DNA of 5,235 nucleotides from assembly GCA_943329165.2 (NCBI GenBank), contig CALQCV020000160.1, positions 1-5,235 on the forward strand. The letters run 5' to 3'. Below, piece by piece: positions 1 through 5,235 of the stretch. Position 1 is the stretch's first letter. The number at the start of each line of letters is the position of its first letter. The notes beneath the pieces are model-generated. The model saw nothing but the letters and a program-made list of their open reading frames with translations. It was not told the origin of the DNA and did not search any database. The translations under genes and the position numbers were made by a program. The DNA comes from Candidatus Nitrotoga sp. CP45 (GTDB taxonomy: Bacteria; Bacteroidota; Bacteroidia; Flavobacteriales; Flavobacteriaceae).

Positions 1-23
1 AAAAAATAATAGCATAAGATATA

Positions 24-80
24 ATGGAACTAACACAGCAAATGTTCTATTTGTTTATCCTAGCAATACCAATTGCATGA
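24..80 (+). pseudogene. Short hydrophobic ORF, possible N-terminal remnant of a membrane protein
   Basis: An ATG at 24 opens an 18-codon frame (MELTQQMFYLFILAIPIA) that reads like the first transmembrane helix of a membrane protein and ends at TGA 78-80. That TGA overlaps the next ATG (77-79) as ATGA. Reading past the TGA in the same frame gives ISWTVTR before the frame loses sense and stops near 159. From memory, some Bacteroidota membrane proteins have a similar N-terminal helix followed by Cys-Ile-Ser-Trp-Thr-Val-Thr, which would place the TGA at a Cys codon. The following gene, in another frame, then resumes with plausible membrane sequence. I infer a nonsense change plus a deletion or frameshift in one ancestral gene. 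The alternative is a genuine 18-residue leader peptide translationally coupled to the next gene. No promoter is visible in the 23 bases upstream. Confidence 0.35.
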
Positions 81-652
81 ATCAGTTGGACAGTTACTCG
101 TTTTTTCTTTTCATTACAAAATTTCAGTTGCTGTATGATGGTTGGCGTGTTTGTATAATTTCAATGTTTGCTTTGGTTTGGATAGCTAATGTTTATATGA
201 GCCTATTTGGCTTTATAAGGGTTGGAATGAAAAAAGAAAAAATGGACGCCGATATTGAAGAATTAAAACTTAAAAAAGAAGAAGAAAAATTAAATGAAAG
301 AATTATGAACGACAAAAACAAAATATCCAAAAACACAACTATTGAAAATTCGAATAAAGCGTATCCAGCCAATGTAACCTATCCTCCAAGCGAAGATATT
401 TACAGCAAAGACAAGGAAGAAACAGAAATTGTTCCTGAAGATATCTCTAAAACAAAGCCAACTAATGAAAATGACGGAAAGTACAATGAGAAAAACTTTA
501 ATCAGGATAAATCGGGTGCCGACTTAGATGTGCCAGGTTCTGAATTGGATGATGAGCAAGAAAACATTGGAAGTGAAGACGAAGAAAATAACAGTTACAG
601 CATCGGCGGGGATAATCACAATAACTTAGAGGAAGATAATGATCAAAATTAA
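77..652 (+). CDS. Hypothetical membrane-anchored protein with acidic C-terminal tail, possible fusion
   Basis: The function is unknown. In 191 residues I see, in order: a hydrophobic stretch at 8-20; a convincing transmembrane helix at about 25-47 (rich in I, F, V, W); a highly charged Lys/Glu segment at 51-76 likely to form a helix or coiled coil; an Asn/Lys-rich linker at 77-95; and a polar, very acidic tail at 96-191. The tail carries YPPSEDIY (102-109), PEDISKTK (120-127), DLDVPGSELDDEQ (149-161) and GSEDEENN (165-172). I recall this tail as a stand-alone protein of about 100 residues in Bacteroidota. Met77 (ATG 305-307) would start exactly such a protein of 115 residues. The long frame may therefore be a fusion of two neighbouring genes, or only the part from 305 may be translated as a cytosolic protein. 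The ATG at 77 follows a TGA-terminated frame and may not be the original start. The open frame and its composition are certain; the start and single-gene status are not. Confidence 0.6.
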   Translation: MNQLDSYSFFLFITKFQLLYDGWRVCIISMFALVWIANVYMSLFGFIRVGMKKEKMDADIEELKLKKEEEKLNERIMNDKNKISKNTTIENSNKAYPANVTYPPSEDIYSKDKEETEIVPEDISKTKPTNENDGKYNEKNFNQDKSGADLDVPGSELDDEQENIGSEDEENNSYSIGGDNHNNLEEDNDQN

Positions 653-674
653 TAATCACCTACAAAATATAATT

Positions 675-890
675 ATGGAAACGCATAATGAATCAACATT
701 GGCAATTATAGAAAGTCATAAAAGCGCAGCTCTAGAGCATCAGGAAGCGGCAAAAGCGCATTTGGAGGCGATGAAATACCATGCAGGAGGGCTAGAAGTT
801 GAGGCTAATGAAAGTGCCAAAACAGCATATGAACATAGCGAAAAAGCAGCTGTTTATGACAAGGAAGTTGCCAAGCATCACGGATTATAA
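675..890 (+). CDS. Small Ala/His-rich helical protein of unknown function
   Basis: This is a 71-residue protein starting METHNEST. The frame is open back to an ATG at 639, but that start overlaps the previous gene and adds a basic, Asn-rich 12-residue stub unlike the rest, so I chose 675, which leaves a 22-base gap. The protein has no signal peptide or membrane segment and should be soluble and almost wholly alpha-helical. A first helix (about 7-36) and a second (about 41-69) are separated by Gly38-Gly39, suggesting a helical hairpin. Histidines at 15, 22, 29 and 36 are spaced exactly seven apart. The second helix has His54 and His68 in the same register, with Tyr61 between them. HxxAA-like patterns recur. 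I recall similar His/Ala-rich small proteins in flavobacteria but know no established function. Metal binding or helix packing are only possibilities. It may be co-transcribed with the preceding gene, since no promoter motif lies between them. Confidence 0.7.
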   Translation: METHNESTLAIIESHKSAALEHQEAAKAHLEAMKYHAGGLEVEANESAKTAYEHSEKAAVYDKEVAKHHGL

Positions 891-904
891 TAGGTAGTTC
901 CATG

Positions 905-965
905 TTCTCTTTTCTATTTTCTCTTTTTTCTATTTTCTTTTCTCTATATTCTATTTTCTTTTTTT
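905..965 (+). repeat. Pyrimidine-only tract with three copies of TTCTATTTTCT
   Basis: Over 61 bases the + strand has only five purines (A at 916, 932, 946, 948 and 953) and no G at all until 972. The 11-mer TTCTATTTTCT occurs perfectly three times, at 912-922, 928-938 and 949-959 (offsets 16 and 21), with degenerate copies between. The tract is open in the pdhB frame from an ATG at 902, which would add 34 Phe/Ser/Leu-rich residues to PdhB. That stretch mimics a signal peptide but is best read as non-coding, since PdhB is cytosolic and the tract has strong base asymmetry. It lies directly upstream of the pdhB -7 box. Confidence 0.75.
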
Positions 966-972
966 ACTTTTG
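965..972 (+). promoter_or_regulatory. Putative pdhB promoter, -7 box TACTTTTG
   Basis: TACTTTTG matches the Bacteroidota housekeeping -7 consensus TAnnTTTG at every fixed position. It lies 31 bases before the pdhB start codon, which predicts a transcription start around 977-980 and a leader of roughly 25 bases. The usual -33 TTG is not present at the expected 17-23 base spacing; the pyrimidine tract occupies that place. If correct, it also excludes the in-frame ATG at 902 as the translation start, because that codon would be upstream of the transcript. Confidence 0.5.
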
Positions 973-1003
973 CTATCCAAAATTGATACAAAGTAAATTT
1001 TAT

Positions 1004-1981
1004 ATGAGAACGATACAATTTAGAGAAGCGATTGCCGAAGCGATGAGTGAAGAAATGCGTCGAGATGAAACGGTATATTTAATGGGTGAAGAAGTTGCCG
1101 AATATAACGGTGCTTACAAAGCTTCAAAAGGTATGCTTGATGAATTTGGAGCAAAAAGAATAATCGATACACCAATAGCAGAACTTGGTTTTGCCGGAAT
1201 CGCAGTCGGTTCAGCCATGAACGGTTGTCGTCCAATTGTAGAATACATGACTTTCAATTTCGCATTAGTTGGTATAGATCAAATAATAAATAATGCAGCT
1301 AAAATGCGTCAAATGTCGGCCGGACAATTTCCAATGCCGATGGTTTTTCGTGGCCCAACAGCTTCTGCCGGACAATTAGGAGCTACACATTCTCAAGCTT
1401 TTGAAAATTGGTTTGCCAACACGCCAGGTCTAAAAGTAGTCGTGCCATCAACTGTTTATGATGCAAAAGGCCTACTGAAGGCTGCCATTCGTGATAACGA
1501 CCCTGTGATTTTCATGGAATCAGAGCAAATGTATGGCGACAAAGGAGAAGTACCAGAAGGAGAATATGTAATTCCAATTGGAGTTGCTGATATAAAAAGA
1601 GAAGGAACAGATGTAACGATTGTTTCTTTTGGTAAAATTATCAAAGAGGCTTTCATTGCTGCTGACGAATTAGCCAAAGAAGGAATTTCATGTGAGATCA
1701 TCGATTTGAGAACGGTTCGCCCGATGGATTATGATGCCATTATCAACTCAGTTAAAAAAACAAACAGATTAGTAGTTTTGGAAGAAGCTTGGCCATTTGC
1801 AAGCGTTGCTTCTGAAATTACGTATATGGTTCAGGAACGTGCTTTTGATTATTTGGATGCGCCAATTCAAAGAATTACAACAGCTGACACACCTGCGCCC
1901 TATTCTCCAACGCTATTAAAAGAATGGTTGCCAAATGCAGAAGAAGTTATAAAAGCTGTAAAAAAAGTAACCTATAAATAG
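1004..1981 (+). CDS. pdhB: Pyruvate dehydrogenase E1 component, subunit beta
   Basis: PdhB forms the alpha2-beta2 E1 enzyme with PdhA. E1 uses thiamine diphosphate to decarboxylate pyruvate and passes the acetyl group to the lipoyl arm of E2, feeding the TCA cycle from the cytosol. The start at 1004 gives 325 residues beginning MRTIQFREAIAEAM, the normal length and N-terminus for the family. The upstream in-frame ATG at 902 is rejected (see the pyrimidine tract). The N-terminal transketolase-type pyrimidine domain covers about 1-180. Glu60 in DTPIAELGFAG is the expected residue that activates the cofactor aminopyrimidine. EYMTFNFALVGIDQIINNAAK (80-100) and FRGP (115-118) are family signatures, and His129 in GATHSQ corresponds to a conserved active-site histidine. 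The C-terminal transketolase domain (about 195-315) contains SCEIIDLRTVRPMD. No key residue is missing. pdhA and the E2 gene are not in this window, so the E1 subunits are encoded apart or at least not adjacent on this side. A -7 box precedes the gene and a terminator follows it, suggesting a monocistronic unit. Confidence 0.96.
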   Translation: MRTIQFREAIAEAMSEEMRRDETVYLMGEEVAEYNGAYKASKGMLDEFGAKRIIDTPIAELGFAGIAVGSAMNGCRPIVEYMTFNFALVGIDQIINNAAKMRQMSAGQFPMPMVFRGPTASAGQLGATHSQAFENWFANTPGLKVVVPSTVYDAKGLLKAAIRDNDPVIFMESEQMYGDKGEVPEGEYVIPIGVADIKREGTDVTIVSFGKIIKEAFIAADELAKEGISCEIIDLRTVRPMDYDAIINSVKKTNRLVVLEEAWPFASVASEITYMVQERAFDYLDAPIQRITTADTPAPYSPTLLKEWLPNAEEVIKAVKKVTYK

Positions 1982-2060
1982 ATTGTTAGATAGTCAGATT
2001 TTTAGATTGTTAGAAGTTAATCCAAAAATCCAAAAATCAAGTAATCCAATTATCTAAATA
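1979..2060 (+). repeat. Intergenic short direct and inverted repeats
   Basis: TAGATTGTTAGA occurs perfectly at 1979-1990, overlapping the pdhB stop codon, and at 2003-2014, with a 24-base period. The segment GATTTTTAGATT (1997-2008) can pair with AATCCAAAAATC (2019-2030): 11 of 12 positions pair, with one A/C mismatch and a 10-base loop. AATCCAAAAATCCAAAAATC (2019-2038) is itself a tandem repeat with an 8-base unit. I recall similar TTAGATTGTTAG/AATCTAAAAATC arrays between genes in Flavobacterium genomes. They may be a dispersed low-complexity element. No coding capacity is evident. Confidence 0.6.
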
Positions 2061-2062
2061 CC

Positions 2063-2070
2063 TATATTTG
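2063..2070 (+). promoter_or_regulatory. Putative promoter of the DUF5686 gene, -7 box TATATTTG
   Basis: TATATTTG fits TAnnTTTG exactly and ends one base before the terminator stem begins. A start about 5-7 bases downstream would fall at roughly 2075-2077, inside the 5' arm of the terminator hairpin, leaving a leader of about 36-38 bases before the ATG at 2113. No -33 TTG is seen at the usual spacing. This is motif evidence only, but it is the only candidate promoter between pdhB and the DUF5686 gene. Confidence 0.45.
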
Positions 2071-2108
2071 AAACTTCATCAGACATTGATTTGGTGAAGT
2101 TTTTTTTT
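2071..2108 (+). terminator. Intrinsic terminator after pdhB
   Basis: AAACTTCATC (2071-2080) pairs with GGTGAAGTTT (2093-2102) to give a 10-bp stem with one G-T wobble and a 12-base loop. It is followed by an unbroken run of nine T residues (2100-2108), partly included in the stem. This is a standard rho-independent terminator for transcripts coming from pdhB. The T run ends only four bases before the ATG of the next gene, which is unusually close. Confidence 0.85.
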
Positions 2109-2112
2109 GCAC

Positions 2113-4602
2113 ATGAAAAAGATTTATTTTAGTTTATTTTTAATTGTTTTCACTACTCTCTTAGAGGCTCAAACCAAAGTCAGCGGTATTGTGGTTGACA
2201 ATACTAATCTGCCAATTCCATACGCCAACTTGGTTTTTAAAGGCTCCAATACAGGAGTCGTTTCCAATGAAGACGGAAGGTTTTATATAGAATCTCCCGA
2301 AACATACACCGCAATATTAGTTTCATTTGTTGGGTTTCCTACTCAGGAAGTTAAATTGACAAAGCAGGTAAGCTACGATTTTAAAATAGTTTTAAAAGAA
2401 GGAAACAGTTTAAAGGAAGTCAAAATCTTTGCCGGTAAAACATCCAAAAAGAACAATCCCGCCTTAGACATTCTCAGAAAAATTTGGGAACGACGAAGAA
2501 AGAATGGGCTAAAAATGTTCAAGCAATACGAATATGAAAAGTATGAAAAGGTAGAATTTGACATGAACACTATCGATAGTGCATTTATGAAAAGTAAGAT
2601 TTTTAAGGGCATGGAATTCGTTTTTAAAAACATCGATACTTCTAGAGTTACCGGAAAAACATATCTTCCTATTTTCATCAACGAATCGTTATCCGATGTG
2701 TATGGAGACAATCAAAATAAAAAGACAAGGGAAATCCTTAAGGCCAATAAAAATTCAGGATTAGGAAGCGGAGAAGGCGTGAACATTTTCATCAAAGATT
2801 TGTATAACGATTTTGATATTTATGACAATTATCTGAATTTTTTTGATAAAAGTTTCACGAGTCCGTTGTCACGAACAGGGATAGATGTATACAACTACGT
2901 TTTGTCTGATACAGCAGTTATTGATAACAAATTGTGCTACAACATTGTGTTTTACCCCAGACGAAAAAACGAATTGACTTTTAAAGGAGATTTTTGGGTA
3001 AACGATACCACTTTTGCCATCAAAAAAATAAACATGGCAATTACCAAAAGTGCCAATATCAACTGGGTAAAAGATATTTATCTGGAGCAGGAATACGAAG
3101 TGTTGAACGATTCCGTTTTTCTGCCAACAAGAGATTATATGATGTCTGACTTTGCTTTGAGAAAAAAAGAAGAGTCGAAAGGGGTTTATGGAAAACGAAC
3201 AACCTTATATAGAAACTTTAAGTTTGATGACAAGAAACCAGACAAATTTTACAAAGAAGAAGTCAATTATATAGACAATCAGGTTTACGCTAAGTCTAAT
3301 GAGTATTGGGACGAAAACCGATTTGAAAAACTCAACAAAGACGAGAAAAAAATCTATGCCATGATTGATACGCTCAAAACGGTCAAAAAATTCAAACGAC
3401 TTTACAGTTTAGTCTCCATTTTGGGAAGCGGCTATATTGAAATTCCGAAATATCATTTGGACTATGGGCCAATATTTTCAACCATTGGAAATAATGAAGT
3501 GGAAGGATGGAGAGTCAGAGCGGGAGTCAGAACTTATTTTGGACCAAATGACTTATGGAGGTTACAAGGATATACTGCCTATGGTTTTAGTGACAATAAA
3601 GTAAAATATGGAATTTCCGGAAAATGGATGATTGATAAGAAAAACAGAATCATTATTTCGGGAGGAAATAGGCGCGATGTCGAGCAAATAGGCGCAAGTT
3701 TAACGACAACCAATGATGTTTTAGGTAGAAGTTATGCTTCTTCAGGATTGTTTACGACAGGATCTAACGGTAAACTAACCAACATTAACCTCAGTACTTT
3801 GGCTGTAGAAATTGAGCCTGTCAAAAATGTAACCATCCAACTTGGTTTTTCATATCGAACTTTAGAGTCAGCTTCAGATACATTTGCTTTGGATTATTAT
3901 ACCGACGCAACCCAAACGACCACTAAAAGCAATGTAACGCAATCGGAAGTAAATGTTCAGGTAGAACTTACACCAAAGAAGAAAACAATTGGATATGGTG
4001 TTGAGAGACGTTATATTGACACACCTTTTAGTCAAATTTTTGTGAATTACAGCCAAGGATTTAAGGGATTTATCAATAGTGATTTTGATTATCAAAAAAT
4101 CCAATTATACTATAAGCAACCGGTTGTAATTGGGGCAATTGGACGTTCTAATTTTACTATGGAATTAGGAAAAACGTTTGGACAAGTGCCATTGGGGTTA
4201 ATGAGTGTAGTGCCTGGAAATCAAACACTTTTCATAATTGATAATACTTTTAGTAACCTTAATTTCTACGAATTTGTTACTGATCAATATGCAACATTGA
4301 AATGGGAACACAATTTTCAAGGGAAAATATTTTCCCGAATTCCGGGTTTAAGAAAACTGAATCTTAGAGAAATTATAGGTATAAAAGGGGTTTGTGGAAC
4401 AGTTTCAGACGAAAATAGAGCCATAAATTATTCTACTCTCGAAGTTTATAAAGCACCCGAAAAACCGTATTGGGAATATAGTGCCGGAATCGGAAATATC
4501 TTCAAAGTATTTCGTCTTGATTTTGCCTGGAGAGCCAACTACAGAGATATACCGGATACCAATAACTTTACTATAAAAGGTTCATTCGGATTTTACTTTT
4601 AA
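2113..4602 (+). CDS. Exported DUF5686 and carboxypeptidase-regulatory-like domain protein, predicted outer-membrane
   Basis: The specific role is unknown; it belongs to a large Bacteroidota envelope family. The ATG at 2113 gives 829 residues. A TTG at 2107 also opens the frame but lies in the terminator T run and is rejected. Residues 1-19 form a signal peptide (MKK, hydrophobic core, LEA before Gln20). Residues about 22-97 are a carboxypeptidase-regulatory-like beta-sandwich, with KVSGIVVD at 22-29 and NEDGRF at 52-57. This domain is typical at the N-terminus of SusC/TonB-dependent and related outer-membrane proteins. The rest fits DUF5686: a Lys-rich region at about 105-170 (ALDILRKIWERRRKNG), a mixed periplasmic-type segment, then from about 445 alternating aromatic/polar strands separated by loops (for example EVEGWRVRAGVRTYFGP and DLWRLQGYTAYGF). 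The protein ends in GFYF; a terminal Phe is the usual signal for barrel assembly. I infer a C-terminal beta-barrel of roughly 380 residues. No TonB plug is recognised, so it is probably not a TonB-dependent receptor. The frame is intact. Confidence 0.88.
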   Translation: MKKIYFSLFLIVFTTLLEAQTKVSGIVVDNTNLPIPYANLVFKGSNTGVVSNEDGRFYIESPETYTAILVSFVGFPTQEVKLTKQVSYDFKIVLKEGNSLKEVKIFAGKTSKKNNPALDILRKIWERRRKNGLKMFKQYEYEKYEKVEFDMNTIDSAFMKSKIFKGMEFVFKNIDTSRVTGKTYLPIFINESLSDVYGDNQNKKTREILKANKNSGLGSGEGVNIFIKDLYNDFDIYDNYLNFFDKSFTSPLSRTGIDVYNYVLSDTAVIDNKLCYNIVFYPRRKNELTFKGDFWVNDTTFAIKKINMAITKSANINWVKDIYLEQEYEVLNDSVFLPTRDYMMSDFALRKKEESKGVYGKRTTLYRNFKFDDKKPDKFYKEEVNYIDNQVYAKSNEYWDENRFEKLNKDEKKIYAMIDTLKTVKKFKRLYSLVSILGSGYIEIPKYHLDYGPIFSTIGNNEVEGWRVRAGVRTYFGPNDLWRLQGYTAYGFSDNKVKYGISGKWMIDKKNRIIISGGNRRDVEQIGASLTTTNDVLGRSYASSGLFTTGSNGKLTNINLSTLAVEIEPVKNVTIQLGFSYRTLESASDTFALDYYTDATQTTTKSNVTQSEVNVQVELTPKKKTIGYGVERRYIDTPFSQIFVNYSQGFKGFINSDFDYQKIQLYYKQPVVIGAIGRSNFTMELGKTFGQVPLGLMSVVPGNQTLFIIDNTFSNLNFYEFVTDQYATLKWEHNFQGKIFSRIPGLRKLNLREIIGIKGVCGTVSDENRAINYSTLEVYKAPEKPYWEYSAGIGNIFKVFRLDFAWRANYRDIPDTNNFTIKGSFGFYF

Positions 4603-4653
4603 GCTGACACGAGCGTAGCGAACTGACGCAGTAATTCATTTCAGTTTCTTATT
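4603..4653 (+). other. GC-rich intergenic spacer with small inverted repeats
   Basis: The first 30 bases after the DUF5686 stop (4603-4632) are 18/30 G+C, visibly above the AT-rich surroundings. CTGAC occurs at 4604-4608 and 4623-4627. ACTG (4622-4625) and CAGT (4629-4632) can form a tiny hairpin. Alternatively, AACTGA (4621-4626) pairs with TCAGTT (4641-4646), followed by TCTTATT. Both stems are short and the T run is poor, so a terminator is doubtful. No -7 box is seen, so the glycosylase gene may be read from the upstream promoter. Confidence 0.4.
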
Positions 4654-5235
4654 ATGGAAGAAGCCATTTCATTTTTGGTTGAGAAAGAGCCTGTTTTCAA
4701 AAGTTTGCAACAGCAATATGACACTTTTTTTATTCCGTCAAGACCATCAGGATTTGTTACGCTTTGCAAATTAATCCTAGAACAACAGGTTTCTATCGAT
4801 TCGGCGAAAGTCTGTTTTTTAAAAATAGAAAACCTTCTAGGAACAGTTTCTCCCGAAAAAATCATCAAGTGTTTTGATGAAGACCTCAAAAGTTATGGCG
4901 TTAGCCGACAAAAAATAAGTTATCTAAAAATACTGTCGGAAGCAGTTTCTTCCGAATTGAATTTGGAAAGCTTCAATTTAAAATCAGCTGATGAAGTTAG
5001 AAACGAACTCATTAAAATCAAAGGTATTGGTCATTGGACCATCGATGTGTATTTGATGTTTGCCATGCAATCGCCCGACATTATTCCGCTTGGCGATATT
5101 GCTGTTGTCAATACGATTAAGGAATTGTTTGATGTTCACACAAAAGAAGAAATGACTGTACTTTCAGAAAACTGGAAACCCTACAGAACGATGGCGACTT
5201 TTATACTGTGGCATCATTATTTAGAGAAGCGAAAT
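4654..5235 (+). CDS. DNA-3-methyladenine glycosylase 2 family protein (AlkA-like), 3' truncated by window end
   Basis: This is a base-excision repair enzyme of the HhH-GPD superfamily that removes alkylated purines such as 3-methyladenine from DNA. From ATG 4654 the frame runs 194 codons to the window edge without a stop. Compact members of the family are about 200 residues, so only a few residues are probably missing. LILEQQVSIDSAK (40-52) is the conserved helix of the family (commonly QQxS..AA). LIKIKGIGHWTIDVYLMFA (119-137) is the helix-hairpin-helix with GIG at 124-126, followed by WT. Asp148 in PLGDIAV is the expected catalytic aspartate. The position used for the lyase lysine in bifunctional glycosylases is not Lys here, so it should be monofunctional. 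No Fe-S cluster cysteines are seen in the visible part. It lacks the extra N-terminal domain of E. coli AlkA. The gene begins 51 bases after the DUF5686 gene and may share its transcript. Confidence 0.9.
   Translation, partial: MEEAISFLVEKEPVFKSLQQQYDTFFIPSRPSGFVTLCKLILEQQVSIDSAKVCFLKIENLLGTVSPEKIIKCFDEDLKSYGVSRQKISYLKILSEAVSSELNLESFNLKSADEVRNELIKIKGIGHWTIDVYLMFAMQSPDIIPLGDIAVVNTIKELFDVHTKEEMTVLSENWKPYRTMATFILWHHYLEKRN

Noticed and set aside
78..80. TGA read as selenocysteine at a presumed Cys position
   Set aside because: The downstream frame also changes, so recoding the TGA alone would not restore the protein. No selenocysteine insertion hairpin was recognised.
639..674. Upstream in-frame start for the small His-rich protein
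   Set aside because: It overlaps the preceding gene and adds an atypical 12-residue stub. The ATG at 675 gives a clean start to the helical pattern.
902..1003. N-terminal extension of PdhB (34 residues, Phe/Ser/Leu-rich) resembling a signal peptide
   Set aside because: It is encoded by a G-free pyrimidine repeat. PdhB is a cytosolic enzyme that normally starts at MRTIQFREA, and a -7 promoter box lies inside the stretch.
1020..1701. Open frames on the minus strand opposite pdhB (1020-1235, 1456-1701)
   Set aside because: They are shadows of a well-conserved gene, with no recognisable domains or start context.
2107..2112. TTG start giving an MHM N-terminus for the DUF5686 protein
   Set aside because: The codon uses the last T residues of the terminator run. 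The ATG at 2113 begins a standard MKK signal peptide.
2373..4104. Open frames on the minus strand opposite the DUF5686 gene (2373-2711, 3874-4104)
   Set aside because: They are antisense to an intact gene, with low-complexity composition and no family resemblance.
4621..4653. Intrinsic terminator after the DUF5686 gene
   Set aside because: The best stem is only 6 bp with a 14-base loop and no continuous T run. It is kept only as part of the spacer description.
4641..4889. Minus-strand open frame at the glycosylase start
   Set aside because: It is opposite the clearly recognisable glycosylase frame, which carries the family motifs.

Overview
The window looks like a chromosomal segment from a member of the Bacteroidota, most likely Flavobacteriaceae (Flavobacterium or a close relative). 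The DNA is AT-rich. There are no clear Shine-Dalgarno sequences. Two perfect matches to the Bacteroidota -7 promoter element TAnnTTTG lie upstream of genes. The protein content also fits: a DUF5686/carboxypeptidase-regulatory-like outer-membrane protein and an acidic small protein of a type I associate with this phylum. These assignments rest on reading and memory; no database search was run.

Layout, all genes on the + strand. (1) 24-652: a membrane-anchored, acidic-tailed protein (77-652). It looks like a damaged membrane-protein gene joined in frame to a separate small acidic protein. A short hydrophobic reading frame (24-80) ends in a TGA that overlaps its start codon. (2) 675-890: a 71-residue Ala/His-rich helical protein with histidines spaced exactly seven residues apart. 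(3) 891-1003: a non-coding leader with an almost pure pyrimidine tract and a -7 promoter box. (4) 1004-1981: pdhB, the E1 beta subunit of pyruvate dehydrogenase, complete at 325 residues. (5) 1982-2112: an intergenic region with short direct and inverted repeats, then a strong intrinsic terminator whose 5' edge abuts a second -7 box. (6) 2113-4602: an 829-residue exported protein with a carboxypeptidase-regulatory-like domain and a DUF5686 domain, predicted to lie in the outer membrane. (7) 4603-4653: a short spacer, unusually GC-rich for the window. (8) 4654-5235: a DNA-3-methyladenine glycosylase 2 (AlkA-like) gene that runs off the window end.

The genes do not form one pathway. pdhB is central metabolism, the DUF5686 protein belongs to the cell envelope, and the glycosylase repairs alkylated DNA. 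pdhB appears to be its own transcription unit, because it has a promoter box in front and a terminator behind. The DUF5686 gene and the glycosylase may be co-transcribed.

I see no CRISPR array, RNA gene, transposase, phage gene or defence system, and I do not claim a new multi-gene system. The points most worth a second look are the fused or degraded first gene, the promoter that overlaps the pdhB terminator, and the heptad-histidine small protein.
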